The notes: generated from the sequence alone by a model not told the origin. DNA of 64,000 nucleotides from Abelmoschus esculentus (GCA_035048815.1 JAUCBN010000003.1:18460001-18524000); one strand, 5' to 3'. Positions 45,272 through 56,910 are shown, counted from the stretch's first letter. Numbers and translations: made by a program.

Positions 45272-47040
45272 ATGACCAGGGCAAACCCGAGTGGTCTATT
45301 GTACGAATTGGATCCTGAAATTGAACGCACAAGCACCATCTGAGACGCAACCTGTTCCAAGCCATGGATGATCCACCAAGAGGACAAATGTCACCTGTTG
45401 GTCATAATGTACTGCCACCAGCAATGCCGCCGCAGCCACCGCCGCGACCATTGCCGAGGCAGCTCACTGTTAGAGACTTTCTGGTGGAAGACCTAAACGG
45501 ACTAAACCTTGGCATAATCACCCCGGAGATTGAAGCAACTCACTTTGATCTTAAACCAGTGATGTTCAACATGTTGAACACAATTGGACAATTTAGTGGG
45601 TATGATACTAAAGATGCAAGGCAACCTCTTAAATCTTTCATGGAAATGTGCAATTCTTTCAAGATTCAAGGAGTTCATGAATATATTTTACGATTAAAAT
45701 TTTTCCCCTATTCACTGAGGGACAGGGCGAAAACTTGGTTGAACGGTATCCCATCAGGATCCATAGGATCTTGGAAGAAACTCTGCCGAGCATTCATTAT
45801 GAGGTTTAATCCGACAAATCTCTATGATCGTATCCGTAATGAAATCAAATCATTCTGGCAGGATGAGGATGAACCAATGTATGAGGCATGGGAATGCTAC
45901 AGAGAATTGTTAAACAAATGCCCAGTACATGGTTTTCCTTTGTGGATGCAAGTCTCCATGTTTTATAATGCTACCAATGCCTACACAAGAATGATGCTAG
46001 ACGCATCCGCGAATGGGACACTTTTGGATAGAGCACCCGTGGAAGCCATTGAAATTCTGAACAAACTCGCAAGGAACATTTTCCAATTTCCCACATCAAG
46101 GCGAGGAGGAATGAGACGTCATGCCTTATCCCATGAATTAGATACACCCAGTTCGATGGCAGCACAATTGGCTTCTCTGACTAAGATGGTTCAGAATATG
46201 CAAGCCCAGAGAAACATACATGAGGTTAAGGCAGTTAACTCATCGGTTTACATGCAAGATGAAGAAATCAGCATATATGCTGGAAACTATAACAGAAACA
46301 ATCAAATGATGTCCAACAATTACAACCCATCTTGGAAAAGGCATCCAAACTTTTCATGGAGTAACCCTAACAATGCCTTAAATCCAATTAATCAAGCCCC
46401 TGGATTTCAGTACCAAAGTCAGAACCTGCAGCAACAGCACACTCAGTAGCCCATGCCACAGCAGCAGGTACAACATCAGCAGTCTCTGAACGCATTGACA
46501 GATTATTTCACGGCTTTTATGGCAAAGACTGATGCATACATGACCGAGAATAGCCGCTTCATGAAGCGTACTGATGACTTCATGAACTAAACTGAGATGA
46601 GACTGTAGAACCAGGAGGTTGCGATCAAGTCTTTAGAAAACCAAGTTGATCAATTTGCCTAAAGACAAAACACTCGACCACCAGGGGGTTTACCTAGCAA
46701 TACTGAAGTTGCTAAGGTGTTAGGCCACGAGCAATGCAAGGTAATTGCAGCAAGAAGTGACCTACAATTAAAAGATAAAGAAGGGACCTGAACCGATAGA
46801 GTCCAACCAGAAAAGCAACATCATGAGGACTCAGAAGCTGAGCAGGACCCTGCCGAGAGAACTGCCACGGCAGTAGAACCAGTAGCACCAGTAGTACCAG
46901 AAACACCTATCGAGGCAACTGCAGATAAGTTCACCTCAGGTACTAAACTCAATATCCAAGAAAACCTGGAGGATATAAGACCACCACCTCCTTTCCTGCA
47001 GAGGTTAAAAAAGCACAAACATGACCACCAATTTTAGAAA
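45272..47040 (+). pseudogene. gag: E7 gag
   Basis: The ATG at 45272 gives MTRANPSGLLYELDP. A small deletion near 45327 shifts the frame, after which 45364-46449 is open: capsid domain RQLTVRDFLVEDLNGLNLG, QPLKSFMEMCNSF, LRLKFFPYSLRDRAKTWLNG, RMMLDASANGTLLDRAPVE. The zinc knuckle is absent (VNSSVYMQDEE at 46231-46260). A TAG at 46447 and others near 46587, 46608, 46660 and 46788 interrupt the C-terminal part (KSLENQVDQFA, GLPSNTEVAKVLGHEQCKV). Confidence 0.88.
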
Positions 47041-47049
47041 TTCTTAGAC

Positions 47050-47850
47050 ATCTTGAAGCAAGTCCATATCAACTTACCACTAGTTGAGGCTATTGAACAA
47101 ATGCCCAACTATGCCAAGTTCTTAAAGGACATAGTACCAAAAGATGGAGGCTAGGGGAATTTGAAACGGTGGCAGCCACTGAAAGTTACATGGCCATGCT
47201 GCATAATCGCATGTCACCTAAGCTGAAGGATCCTGGATGCTTCACAATCCCCTGTGCGATTGGGGACGGTTATAAAGGAAAGGCCCTATGCGACTTGGGA
47301 GCAAGCATCAACCTAATGCCCAAATCAGTTTTTCAAAAAACTTAGAATAGGGCGGGCAAAACCAACAACAGTACTGCTCCAACTTGCGGGTCGGTCCTAT
47401 GTACACCCCGAAGGCAAAATTGAGGACATTCTGGTTAAGGACGACAAGTTTATATTTCCTGACGATTTTCTTGTCCTTGACTGTGATGCCGATGACAATG
47501 CACCGATCATATTGGGTCGACCTTTCCTTGCCACTGGACGTACCATAATCGATGTGGAAAATGGTGAGCTCACAATGTAGATAAATGATCAACAAGTCAA
47601 GTTGAACGCCTTCCACAATCTTACACATTCAGACACTCTATCAGAATGTAAGGCTCTCCATACACCAAAACAGGATACTAAAACATCCTGCCTGAGCAGC
47701 ACGCTCGGCAGACTGTTCGGTAAACGAATAAAACCCAAAGGAGAAGTCAAATGCTATGAAGGGACTGGCCAACACATGAAGGAAGATACGGGCCAGAAAG
47801 AGATAATGAAAGTGGGAGATGCATTCACATGCACTCCACAAGTAATATAA
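47050..47850 (+). pseudogene. E7 protease with integrase-tail remnant
   Basis: LPLVEAIEQMPNYAKFLKDI, frameshift near 47140, YMAMLHNRMSPKLKDPG, IPCAIGDGYKGKALCDLGASINLMP (DLG at about 47289), frameshift near 47338, RSYVHPEGKIEDILV, ILGRPFLATG, and a TAG at 47578. The last part, open to 47850, is a linker (ECKALHTPKQDTKTSC) and the terminal GDAFTCTPQVI, which aligns to the end of integrase in E5. No RT follows. Confidence 0.88.
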
Positions 47851-47960
47851 TTTATTCCCTTCAATTTTAGTCATTATATTAGGATTAGTTTATATATTGT
47901 TATTTTCAGTATTTTATGTTGTTATGTTTTATTTTTAGTATTTTATGTTTTTATATCTTG
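47851..47960 (+). other. E7 AT-rich spacer after protease
   Basis: The T-rich sequence with repeated TATTTTATGTT is similar in position to 1925-2030 in E1. No gene is seen. Confidence 0.5.
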
Positions 47961-47969
47961 TTTTCAGAA

Positions 47970-48336
47970 TAAATAAAGCAACGATTGTAGAAAAATTATT
48001 TCATAGCAGGAAGTCTGCTGCCGCGACAGTGTACTGTGTCAGAGCCGTAGAATTCCTAACGGGCAAAAACAGTGTAACAACTATCTGCCGAGAAGTCCGC
48101 TACGGCAGTAACTGTGAATCAAGGCAGTAAATGCCTAACGGCTACTTTTTAAACAGTCATATTTTTACAGCCTATATAAGAAGAATCATTGCTGTGCACT
48201 ATTTACTCTTGCATTCTTACTACTTTTACTTTCTTGAACAATCTTACTCTCACAATCTTTCCAATCTCTTAAAATTTTCAAAACTCTCTCTATTACTCCA
48301 GAATTTTCCTCTCAAGTCATCTTCCATGAACAATCA
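47970..48336 (+). promoter_or_regulatory. E7 putative internal promoter of the third ORF
   Basis: A TATA box CTATATAAG lies at 48172-48180. Upstream lie CCTAACGGCTA at 48134-48144, a perfect match to the plant MSA consensus YCYAACGGYYA bound by three-repeat MYB proteins in G2/M genes, and a near match CCTAACGGGCA at 48055-48065. Palindrome copies lie at 48015-48030 and 48099-48110. A CT-rich leader leads to the ATG at 48337. E8 has the same arrangement with an intact TATA box; E1 has it with a broken one. Promoter activity is inferred. Confidence 0.55.
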
Positions 48337-49205
48337 ATGGCTTCTTACACAAGATTCGCTCCGGCCACTATTGTTGACCGATTCAACCGCTCGTTCGTTG
48401 CTCGGCAGTTATGGAAAGAGCAAGGATTTCAGCAAACCAATGAGATATACTTCGGCATTGAATCGTACTTGTTCAACAAGATTCAGTATCAAGATTGGGA
48501 GGCATTCTGCCTACAACCTCCACCGGCAAACGCAACCATTGTAAGAGAGTTTTATGCACATGGACCGAGCAAGGACAACCTATTTGTCCACTGGCGAGGC
48601 AAGCCTGTTCGACTTGATGCCGCAAGTATCACTGAATTTTATGGTCTCACCCCCACACGTGATGCTCATGCTGAATTCGTAGACGGCATCACCACTCAAG
48701 ACTATGAAGAGATTAAAGATGAGCTTTGTTATAGCAACACCTCATGGGAAACCGGTGCCCATAAAGGTTCAGTAACAAGGCAAAGTCTTAAACTCGAGGC
48801 CAAGATATGGTGTACTTTTGTTAAGAAACGACTTATCCCAACCTCCCATAACAGCACAGTGGATCGCAAAAGACTGGTGCTAATCCAGTCTATCATCAAG
48901 AAGAGAAGCATCAACATTGGAGAGCTCATTCTCCACGAAATTCATGAATGTGGTAAGAAGGAACGCGGACCACTTTATTTCCCATGTTTAATCTCTGCCT
49001 TGTGCATTAATGCAGGAGTTCTGGTCGAAGACACAGATGAATATACGCCAACTCGGCAAGGATGGACAAGAGACTTCTGCCACCGAGTTATGCAGATCAC
49101 ACATGCAGAACCTGTCTAGGCAACACCGCAGCAGTTTACTGCCGATTTCACTACTGGAGGGCAGTATTCAACAGAAGCACCAGCCTTTGCCGAGCCAACT
49201 GCCGC
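48337..49205 (+). CDS. E7 third ORF, putative plant transposon protein domain, first part
   Basis: The first 260 codons are free of stops (MASYTRFAPATIVDRFNRSF to ITHAEPV, TAG at 49117). The domain core contains TIVREFYAHGP, FVHWRGKPVRLD, ITEFYGLTP, SWETGAHKGSV, AKIWCTFVKKRLIPTSHNSTVDRKRLVLI and GKKERGPLYFPCLISALCINAGVLVEDTDEY. After the TAG the frame continues to 49205 and resumes at 52673. No signal peptide, transmembrane segment or catalytic motif is evident. The family is known from Athila-type elements, role unknown. It is the most intact coding region in family A here. Confidence 0.75.
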
Positions 49206-52200
49206 TGTAACATCCTGTTTTTGGGGTTATTAGTTTAGGCTTAGTTAGGGGAATTCGATTCGGGTCGAATCGGGTTCTCCGGTTCATTAATTCCGGGAAA
49301 AAAATAAAATAAGGATATTTTTAATTAAGAAAAATAATAATGTGGAAGGTGGTTTAAAATATTTAAAAATATGTTTCAAAATTGAAAGAAAATAATTTGG
49401 ATTTTATAATGATTTTTAATTATGCTTAATTATGCATAAATGACCAATTTGTAATTTTTGGAAATTTAGAGGACTATTTTGGTAATTTTTGAAAATGTCA
49501 ATGTTTTAGTGACTAAATTAAAAAACAAGCTAAACTTAGAATCCTTAGAGGGTCATAAACCCATTTCTAATTTTTAATAATGATTTATTCACCAAAAAGT
49601 GTTTTTAATTACTTTAATTGAATTTTTAATCATTTTCTCTCAAAACCACTTTTTCTCTTATTTTCTCTCATCTTTTTCTTTCATTTTCTCTCCACTTTCT
49701 CTTCATCTTTTCTCTTCAATTCCTTGCTGATTTTTGCATCTTTTTCCATAAAGATTACATCATTTGCATCATCCTTCCATCCTTTACAAAACCTAAGCAT
49801 CAATTTCATCAAATCTACATCAAATTGCAAGGAATCAAGAAGGGGAAAATTACATATTTTTGGTGAATAGATCTTGAAGGTAATTTTCTAGATTTTTATT
49901 CTTTTCTAAAGTTCTTTATTGAAATTCCCAAGTGTTATCTTGCTAATCTTTGAATAAAAACTTGATTCTATGTTTTTAATGTTAGATCTAGTGTTTTTGT
50001 GGAAGTTTTTGTGAAATCTTTTTGGATCTCATGTAATGCTGGAATTAGATGGATTCAATTATGTTTTTATGTTAATTAAATGATTAATTGAGTCTTTATT
50101 TGATATCACATTAATCTAATCCCGGAATAATGCAATCGGTGTAGTTTTAAGGTGCTTTTCGGGTTTTTTTTGGGCTGTTTTAGATGCTTAAATATTGCTG
50201 GAGATATAAGGATGGTTTGGATGTGTTTTTGGATCATAATTGAGGTGGATTAGATGTTAGATTCATTAGGTTTTGGGCTGTTGTTGTTCGGATGCGTTTC
50301 GGCTTAGTTTACGGTCTTTTCGGCTAAGTTTTTGGTAGTTTAACGGTGTTTGGTTATGGCTGTTGGTTTGATCATGTTATGATGTGAGAATACTCTATTT
50401 TTAATGTTATAGAAGAGGTACAAGAAGAAGCTTGATTGCTGGTGCGTTGGTGCGATCATCGGATAGCGGCGAAAGCTGGTTTCGCTTGTTGGTGAGTGAT
50501 TTCAGATTTAAAGCGAACCGCGTTTGGTACGTCCTGTTTTGGGGGGGCTATGGAAGAGTATGAAAACCTTCCATAGTTCAAGAGTAAGTAAAGTAATTGT
50601 TTTTGATGAACCGATATGAGTTTCGGCTATTTTTGACAAAGGTATTTTATTGGTAATGCAATGGGATTTATGGAAGTTCATGAGCATGTTTTGAATTGAT
50701 GCATACATGAGAGATACTTGCTGAAATGTATAGCTTATTTAGCATCCATGATTATGGAAAATTATGAGAAATGATTTGGAAAACAACATGGTTATTTGCC
50801 TTATACGTGATGGTGCCTTTGGGCATGGCTTTTGGTTCATTTGTTGAACATATTATGCATGCATTATGAGCAACAAGTTATCATGCACATTTGATTATGA
50901 TATTGGCTTAGTGACACTAACTTTAGATTCGAATACGAATGACATGTCATTAGGATTGTCTTAAGTGTACTATAATCAAAATTGAGTATACAGAATATTG
51001 CCTACACATAACAAGGGTGACTTTGTGTCCAACCGTGCGTGGTAGAGCTGCCTACACGTAACAAAGGTGACTATGTGTCCGATCGTGTGTGGTAGTGCTA
51101 ATGGTGACTTCGTGTCATGTCAATGGTGACTTCATGTCATGTCAATGGTGACTTCGTGTCATGACAAGACAAATGTCTCATGTATCCGTGTATTTAGTGA
51201 ACTCAAGGTTCACATTAAGTGATCACTAGAAAGTCAATATACATACATGAAATTGAGAAGAGGTTTGAGCATCATTTATAAATTGTTCTGATAAGGTTAT
51301 GTGAACTCAAGGATGCATATGATTTAATGAACTTGGGCATGAAATATTAGCATGCATGATTTAATTATGTATTGAAAATTATGTTCTCTTCATGGTTTTA
51401 AATAGATGCATTGATGATTTGTGTAGAGCTTCCTCATTAAGCATGTTTGCTTAAGCTCTCTTTTCATCCATGCAGAGAAATAAAGGCGCTTGGAGCTTCG
51501 TTCGAGGAAAGGAAACCAAGGGGAAGATACACTTTGAATTTGGTATGTTTCTGGCAAATAAAATTGGGCAAGGCAATGTGTAACACAACCTATGTGAAGG
51601 GTGTGTAATTAGGCTTTGGTTTATGTTGTAATAAGACCATTATTGTTTGATTGTTAACTGTTGAACTTTGGATTTGTTTGAGTTGTTGAAGCATGAACTA
51701 GCATGTTTGTTGTGTTGCTATTCATTCTTTCGGAAGCATGCCTATAGGTCTCCTTGTGATCTTTTCAAGTGATTTGAGGTGTGTTTATGTTGATGGAGAT
51801 GCCTAGGAATGTTGCATATAGCTTCGGGTTATTAATGTTTATGCTTGGGTTGGTTTAAATGAGCTTAATACGTCTCACTCAGTCCAGAATACAGGGGGTA
51901 TCGAAACACCCTGTGATAGTATCGATACCCTTATGCCTATCTGAACGCCTGTATCGAGCCAAGGTTCGGTACCAAAAGCTACTGGACATGGATGTTCCGA
52001 AACACCCTATGGTTGTTTCGAAACAGGTGACCATAGTTCGAACCATGAGTTCACTGGGCACATATGTTCCGAAACACTCCAAGGCTGTTTCGAAACACCT
52101 GGCCTAGAAAGGGCAATTCGAGAGTTTTGAGTGCATGAAATGTAGGATTTAGTTTAGTAAGCGAAAGCAGTGGACTTATGAGTAATTTAGGAGATGTTGT

Positions 52201-52667
52201 GACACCATGATTCATGTTTAATCCGAACACACATTGAGTGATATAAGATGGATGAAATACCTAATATATCATACTTTGCAGTTAAGTTCATAAATGCTAG
52301 AACGTAAAATTGATTTACTAAGATACCTCGTTTGATCTGAATTGTATGGTGAATGTGATAAGCTTGCTTAATTGTTATCCGATGGATTGATTGTGGATAT
52401 GGTGATGCACATTAGTTCTTTACTTTTTGGTCCCTAAATCATGTATGCGTTTAATTGATTGACTTATAGTGGTTGAATTGCGTCTGTCTCTGTGTTACTT
52501 GAGTTAATTACACATAGAGAATTAATTGTGCATCTAGATAAAAAAAATAATAAAATATTACAGTTTTCAGGGTCGTTTATCAGATCGGATCCTCACGGGT
52601 TTGGTTCGATATTCCCCGTTTGACCCATTAGTGCTGGTTCCGTCTAAGCCGAGCTAAGGGGGTTACA
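49206..52667 (+). repeat. Tekay-type solo LTR inserted in E7 third ORF
   Basis: 3462 bp, TGTAACATCCTG ... GGGGGTTACA, TSD GCCGC (49201-49205, 52668-52672). Removing it restores the frame FAEPTAAADPYQE. It contains the tandem ATGGTGACTTCGTGTCAT array (51097-51175) and an array of TTTCGAAA and TATCGATA palindromes (51895-52100) that differs in sequence from the E6 block. Confidence 0.94.
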
Positions 52668-52672
52668 GCCGC

Positions 52673-53336
52673 AGCGGACCCATACCAAGAAATTCTGCAA
52701 AGGATGGCAGTCATGGACCTTCGCCAACAACGCTACATGGAATATCAGCGCGACTTCAACGCATTTCTAGTCAACATGATGATGCAAAGCTTCCCACATC
52801 AAGGGGCGCAATTCCCTGAATTTCCAGCCAACATATTCGTTACTGTCGCCCCTTATACTAAGACAACACCTGCTCCAAGGCTGCAACCATTTTTCCAGTC
52901 ACAGCCGCATCAACAGTTTCATGCTGTCAGACCTTCTAGGTCGGCCAAGTCTGCCGGAGTATCATCTACCAGTCAAATGCCATCCAAGAGGCTGAATGTC
53001 TTTAACTCTCCCCAAAGGGAATCAATCTCTGTTCCCAGTCTCAGCAGGGATACGTAGTCTCGCGAGATTGACGAATACCACAGTTCATCCCATGAATCAG
53101 CAATACCCACTACCACGGCAGGGGGCGGAACAGAAATCATGGACACAGAAAACATGGACGTAGTAGAAGAAGGGGATGAAGTTATTACACCAACGCACCG
53201 AACACCGCCCAGTCGAGTTCAACCGCATCGTCAGGCCAAACAACAACAATCACCAGCACAAGGATCTAGGTGAAAGGCATCAGCAGCAAGGCCTAGGAGA
53301 ATGCTCCGTACAAGCAGCTCCTCGAAATCGTTATAA
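52673..53336 (+). pseudogene. E7 third ORF, C-terminal tail
   Basis: DPYQEILQRMAVMDLRQQRYMEYQRDFN continues the frame from 49205. A Gln/Pro/Ser-rich region follows, then SVPSLSRDT with TAG at 53056, and the acidic block MDTENMDVVEEGDEV. The stop is at 53334-53336. Similar tails are in E3 and, until the break, in E1. Confidence 0.8.
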
Positions 53337-54235
53337 ATAATTTCATTTACAACTATTTCCATATTATAATTGTTGTTTGCCTTATATTTTGAGCATTGAG
53401 GACAATGCTCGATTTGAGTTTGGGGGTATTGTAGGTGTAGAAGCACTGCCGAGGTACCCCACTACCGCGGCATTACCATGAAAAAAAGGGAGTAATTTTT
53501 TTCTGAATTTTTCTTTACAATATTCTCTTTTCTTGAATTACTGTTTGTAATCTTGCACTGCCCTACATCAGCCTTTCTTTAGTTTACTCCTTTAAGGCTA
53601 TAGAAAGCTTTCTCCTTACCATGGCCAAGTTCTGTTTTGAAGGGATAACCATAGGATACCCACGAAATAAAACTTAGAAGCTTACTTTAGGGTTAGAAAG
53701 AAAATAAACACTTTTTGGACTTGTTTGATTTAGGAGTTCTTTTAATAAACTTAGGTGATAAAGGCTTAGAACCTTTTGGAAAAATAGATAGAGGTCCTAT
53801 CACTGGCTCTAGTTCTGCTCTCCTTCACGCTAGAGGTGCCCGAAATTGGCTCTAGTATACCAAATAGTTGATTAATAAGAAAAAAATAAGAAAAAGAAGA
53901 AAATAGAAAAAACACATATTTTGAGGTGCCCGAAATTGGATCAAGACTTATTGTTTTAAGGAGACAGCTTTAGTCCAAATTCTATTTGTCTTGAACTTAG
54001 AGTTTATCTAAAAAAGCCTTGAATCAACCTTGTCCAAAAAATGCACACACTCATCTAGCCTTATAGCTTGTTTCTTAGTAAAAGTCCTTGGGTGAACTAA
54101 TGGCTAAAACGAAGAGATAGACATGACCATGGTGCGGAGAATAGATGGAAAAGTAATACCATAGGGGAGTAAGGTTTGGCAATTTGATGTCTTGCATTGC
54201 TTTAGGACAAGCAATAGTTCGAGTTTGAGGGTATT
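53337..54235 (+). other. E7 3' non-coding region: hairpins and PPT
   Basis: No ORF. A 20-nt hairpin with 8-bp arms GAGCATTG/CAATGCTC and loop AGGA lies at 53391-53410, followed by GATTTGAGTTTGGGGGTATT. Three 26-nt hairpins follow at 53788-53812, 53830-53855 and 53920-53945. A second AGGA hairpin (54196-54215) precedes the true PPT (54221-54235) next to the 3' LTR. Confidence 0.8.
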
Positions 54236-55579
54236 TGATGAGTGCCTAAAAGGCAATTATTTACTACCCTTCTCATGGTACTTTATGCATCTATTATACA
54301 CCAACTTAAGCTGAAATATGGACTCTTTACATAATATTGGATATTCCGTTATCACTACTTATAAAGTTAATATTTATAGAGAATGTAGATATTATTATAT
54401 ATTCTATACATGCAAGAATATCCAGAGCCAAGGTAGCAGTACAGCAGTGTTGAGGCTGAGGTAAAGGACAAGGCCGCGGCAGCATCCAGAGAAGCAACAT
54501 CGATATCGTAGGCACAGTAAAAGATAAAAATATAAAGAACATTCTGGAAGATGCAGCGCACCAATTGGACCAGGCTAGCGCACTAAAAGCCCAAGTCAAA
54601 GACCAAGCGGGAAAATCCTTCTAGAAGGCGGCAAACTTGGAAATATTAGATCCCTTGAAGAAGACTTGTTCCTTACTCCATGTTGGAGTCTATTTAGGAA
54701 AGATTTACCCTAGGTTAAGAATATATATACCTAGCCGACTACATTGTTTAGAGAGTCGATTTTAGAGAAATCCTTCTCCCTAAGAATTGTACCTATCGAC
54801 ATTATGTTCTAAATTTCTTAGGGATAGGTGAAGGTTGTAGATATTGGTGAGAGGAGATTGTTTCTTGTTTCTTTGTTCTAATGAAATAATAATATCAAAG
54901 TTTGCTTATCCTATTGCCATTCCTTGTTCTTGCATTCAAGCTCAAGAGAGAAGTTTTTAAGTAAAATATTTATCTAGTAACGAGAGGTGTAGATTCACGA
55001 AAGAGATATGTACGGTGTTGTAGACACTAACTCGGCCTAGAGATAGGTTAAGAGTTTCAACAGCTAAAAGAAGCGTTAGATTGATTGGTGGTTATCGTTG
55101 ATTTACGCTGAGAGGTATCGTCAAGGACTAGTCATCAACAACACTCTGACTTAGAGATAAGCGGAGTCATCTACGGACACTTTGCTGAACTTTGATGCCT
55201 TTGCCCAAGAGCAAGAGATTGCCACGGCAGAGAATACTAATGCTACCGACACTGTATTTGCAGTATTGTCGAAGCAGTATTGTGTAATTACATTGGACAT
55301 GAAGAAGATCAATCGAATCCACTAATTGACGCAGCTGGATTCTATCTATTTTCTCTATATCGTTCTCAACCTTTTATTTTATATTTTGTTATTTAATTAC
55401 TTAGTATGTTAAACAAATCCACTTATATGTGTTTTTACTTTATTTTTCAGGAGCAAGGGAACAAGGGGAGACATATTAATTATACCAATCCCTGTAGAGA
55501 CGATACACGATATACTTATCACTTTATTACTTGACGAAGTGTGCACTTGCACTCAATTGCGCTTTTATTGCATGCATCA
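54236..55579 (+). repeat. E7 3' LTR
   Basis: 1344 bp, partner of 43794-45138 with scattered substitutions. It is followed directly by the TSD GTATG and then the E4 pol sequence. Confidence 0.95.
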
Positions 55580-55584
55580 GTATG

Positions 55585-56490
55585 CATAAGATACTTCTGA
55601 AAGAATGTTGCGGCAAATCCGTAGAGCCGCAGCGTAGACTCAACCCCATTCTGAAGCAAGTTGTTATGTAGGAGATTCTTAAACGGCTTGATGCTGGAGT
55701 TATATACCCAATATCGGACAGTTCATGGGTAAGTCCGGTTCAATGTGTGCCAAAGAAAGGGGGAACGACCGTGGTGAGCAATAAGGACAATGAGATATTA
55801 CCGACGAGAGTAGTGACCGGATGAAGGATTTGCATGGACTATCGTAAGCTCAACAAGGCTACAAAGAAGCACCACTTTCCTCTACCCTCCATCAACCAAA
55901 TGTTAGATCGCTTGGTGGGCAAAGCTTACTATTGTTTCTTGGATGGATATTCGGGTTATAATCAAATAGCTATTGCCTCGGAGGACCAAGAGAAGACCAC
56001 TTTCACTTGTCCTTCTAGCATTTACGCTTTTCGAAGGATGCCCTTTGGATTGTGTAATACCCCGACAACTTTCTAGCATTGTATGCAAGCTATCTTCTCC
56101 GATATGGTTGAAGACTCTCTTGAAATTTTTATGGATGACTTTTCTGTTTCTGGAGATAGTTTCCAAAAATTTCTTGGCAATTTAGCAAAGTTCCTGAAGC
56201 GATGTGAAGAGGCTGACCTTGTGCTGAATTGGGAGAAATGTCACTTCATGGTAACGGAAGCTATTGTGTTGGGCCATAAGATCTCACACAAAGGCATTGA
56301 GGTAGACAGAGCTAAGATCGAGGTGATCGAGAAGCTATCACCGCCAACAAATGTCAAGGGCATAAGAAGTTTCCTTGGACATGTAGGATTTTACCGAAGA
56401 TTCATCAGGGATTTCTCCAAGATCTCCAAGCCCTTGTGCATGTTGTTGCAGTAGAACCAACCTTTTGTGTTCGATTAAAAATGTCATGGC
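55585..56490 (+). pseudogene. E4 reverse transcriptase
   Basis: CMHKILLKECC, SVEPQRRLNPILKQVV, LDAGVIYPISDSSWVSPVQCV, ICMDYRKLNKATKKHHFPLPSI, YCFLDGYSGYNQIAIASEDQEK, MPFGLCNTPTTF, then the catalytic IFMDDFSVSG. KISHKGIEVDRAKIEVIEK and SFLGHVGFYRRFIRDFSKISKPL follow. TAG or TGA codons replace Met/Arg, Trp and Gln codons at about 55667, 55822, 56074 and 56452. Confidence 0.92.
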
Positions 56491-56910
56491 GCTTTCATAG
56501 AACTAAAGCAAAGCCTGATCATTGCACCAATCATTGTTCCCCCAGATTGGACACTACCGTTCGAGCTGATGTGCGACGCGAGCGACTACGCCGTAGGAGC
56601 ATTCTTGGGGTAGCGTCGAGGTAAAATTTTTCATGTTGTTTATTATGCTAGTCGTACTTTAAATGATGCACAACTTAACTATACAACCACAGAGAAAGAG
56701 CTACTTGCCGTGGTATTTGCATTTGACAAGTTTAGGTCATACTTGATAGGAACTAAGGTCATTGTTCACACCGATCACTCAGAAATTAAGTAATTAGTGA
56801 CTAAAAAGGATGCCAAACCTAGGCTCATTAGATGGATACTGCTGTCATAAGAATTTAATTTAGAAGTGATAGATAGGAAGGGAACCGAGAACCAAGTTGT
56901 TGATCATGTT
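56490..56910 (+). pseudogene. E4 RNase H
   Basis: ELMCDASDYAVGAFLG, TTTEKELLAVVFAFDKFRSYLIG and VHTDHSEIK show the D, E and D residues. Stops lie near 56612, 56791 and 56848. KGTENQVVDHVSRLE ends the domain. Confidence 0.9.

Larger units (their letters stand above)
43794..55579 (+). mobile_element. E7: complete non-autonomous Athila-like element, family A
   Basis: LTRs 43794-45138 and 54236-55579 with perfect TSD GTATG (43789-43793, 55580-55584). Order: LTR, PBS, gag, protease with integrase-tail remnant, putative internal promoter, third ORF (split by a Tekay solo LTR), 3' hairpin region, PPT, LTR. It is about 8.3 kb without the solo LTR. RT, RNase H and integrase core are absent, as in E1 and E3. 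It is the best-preserved member of the non-autonomous type. Confidence 0.95.

Noticed and set aside
49117..49125. Programmed stop readthrough of the TMV type at the shared TAG
   Set aside because: The bases after the TAG (GCA ACA) do not match the known CARYYA context; only the sharing of the codon is kept as an observation.
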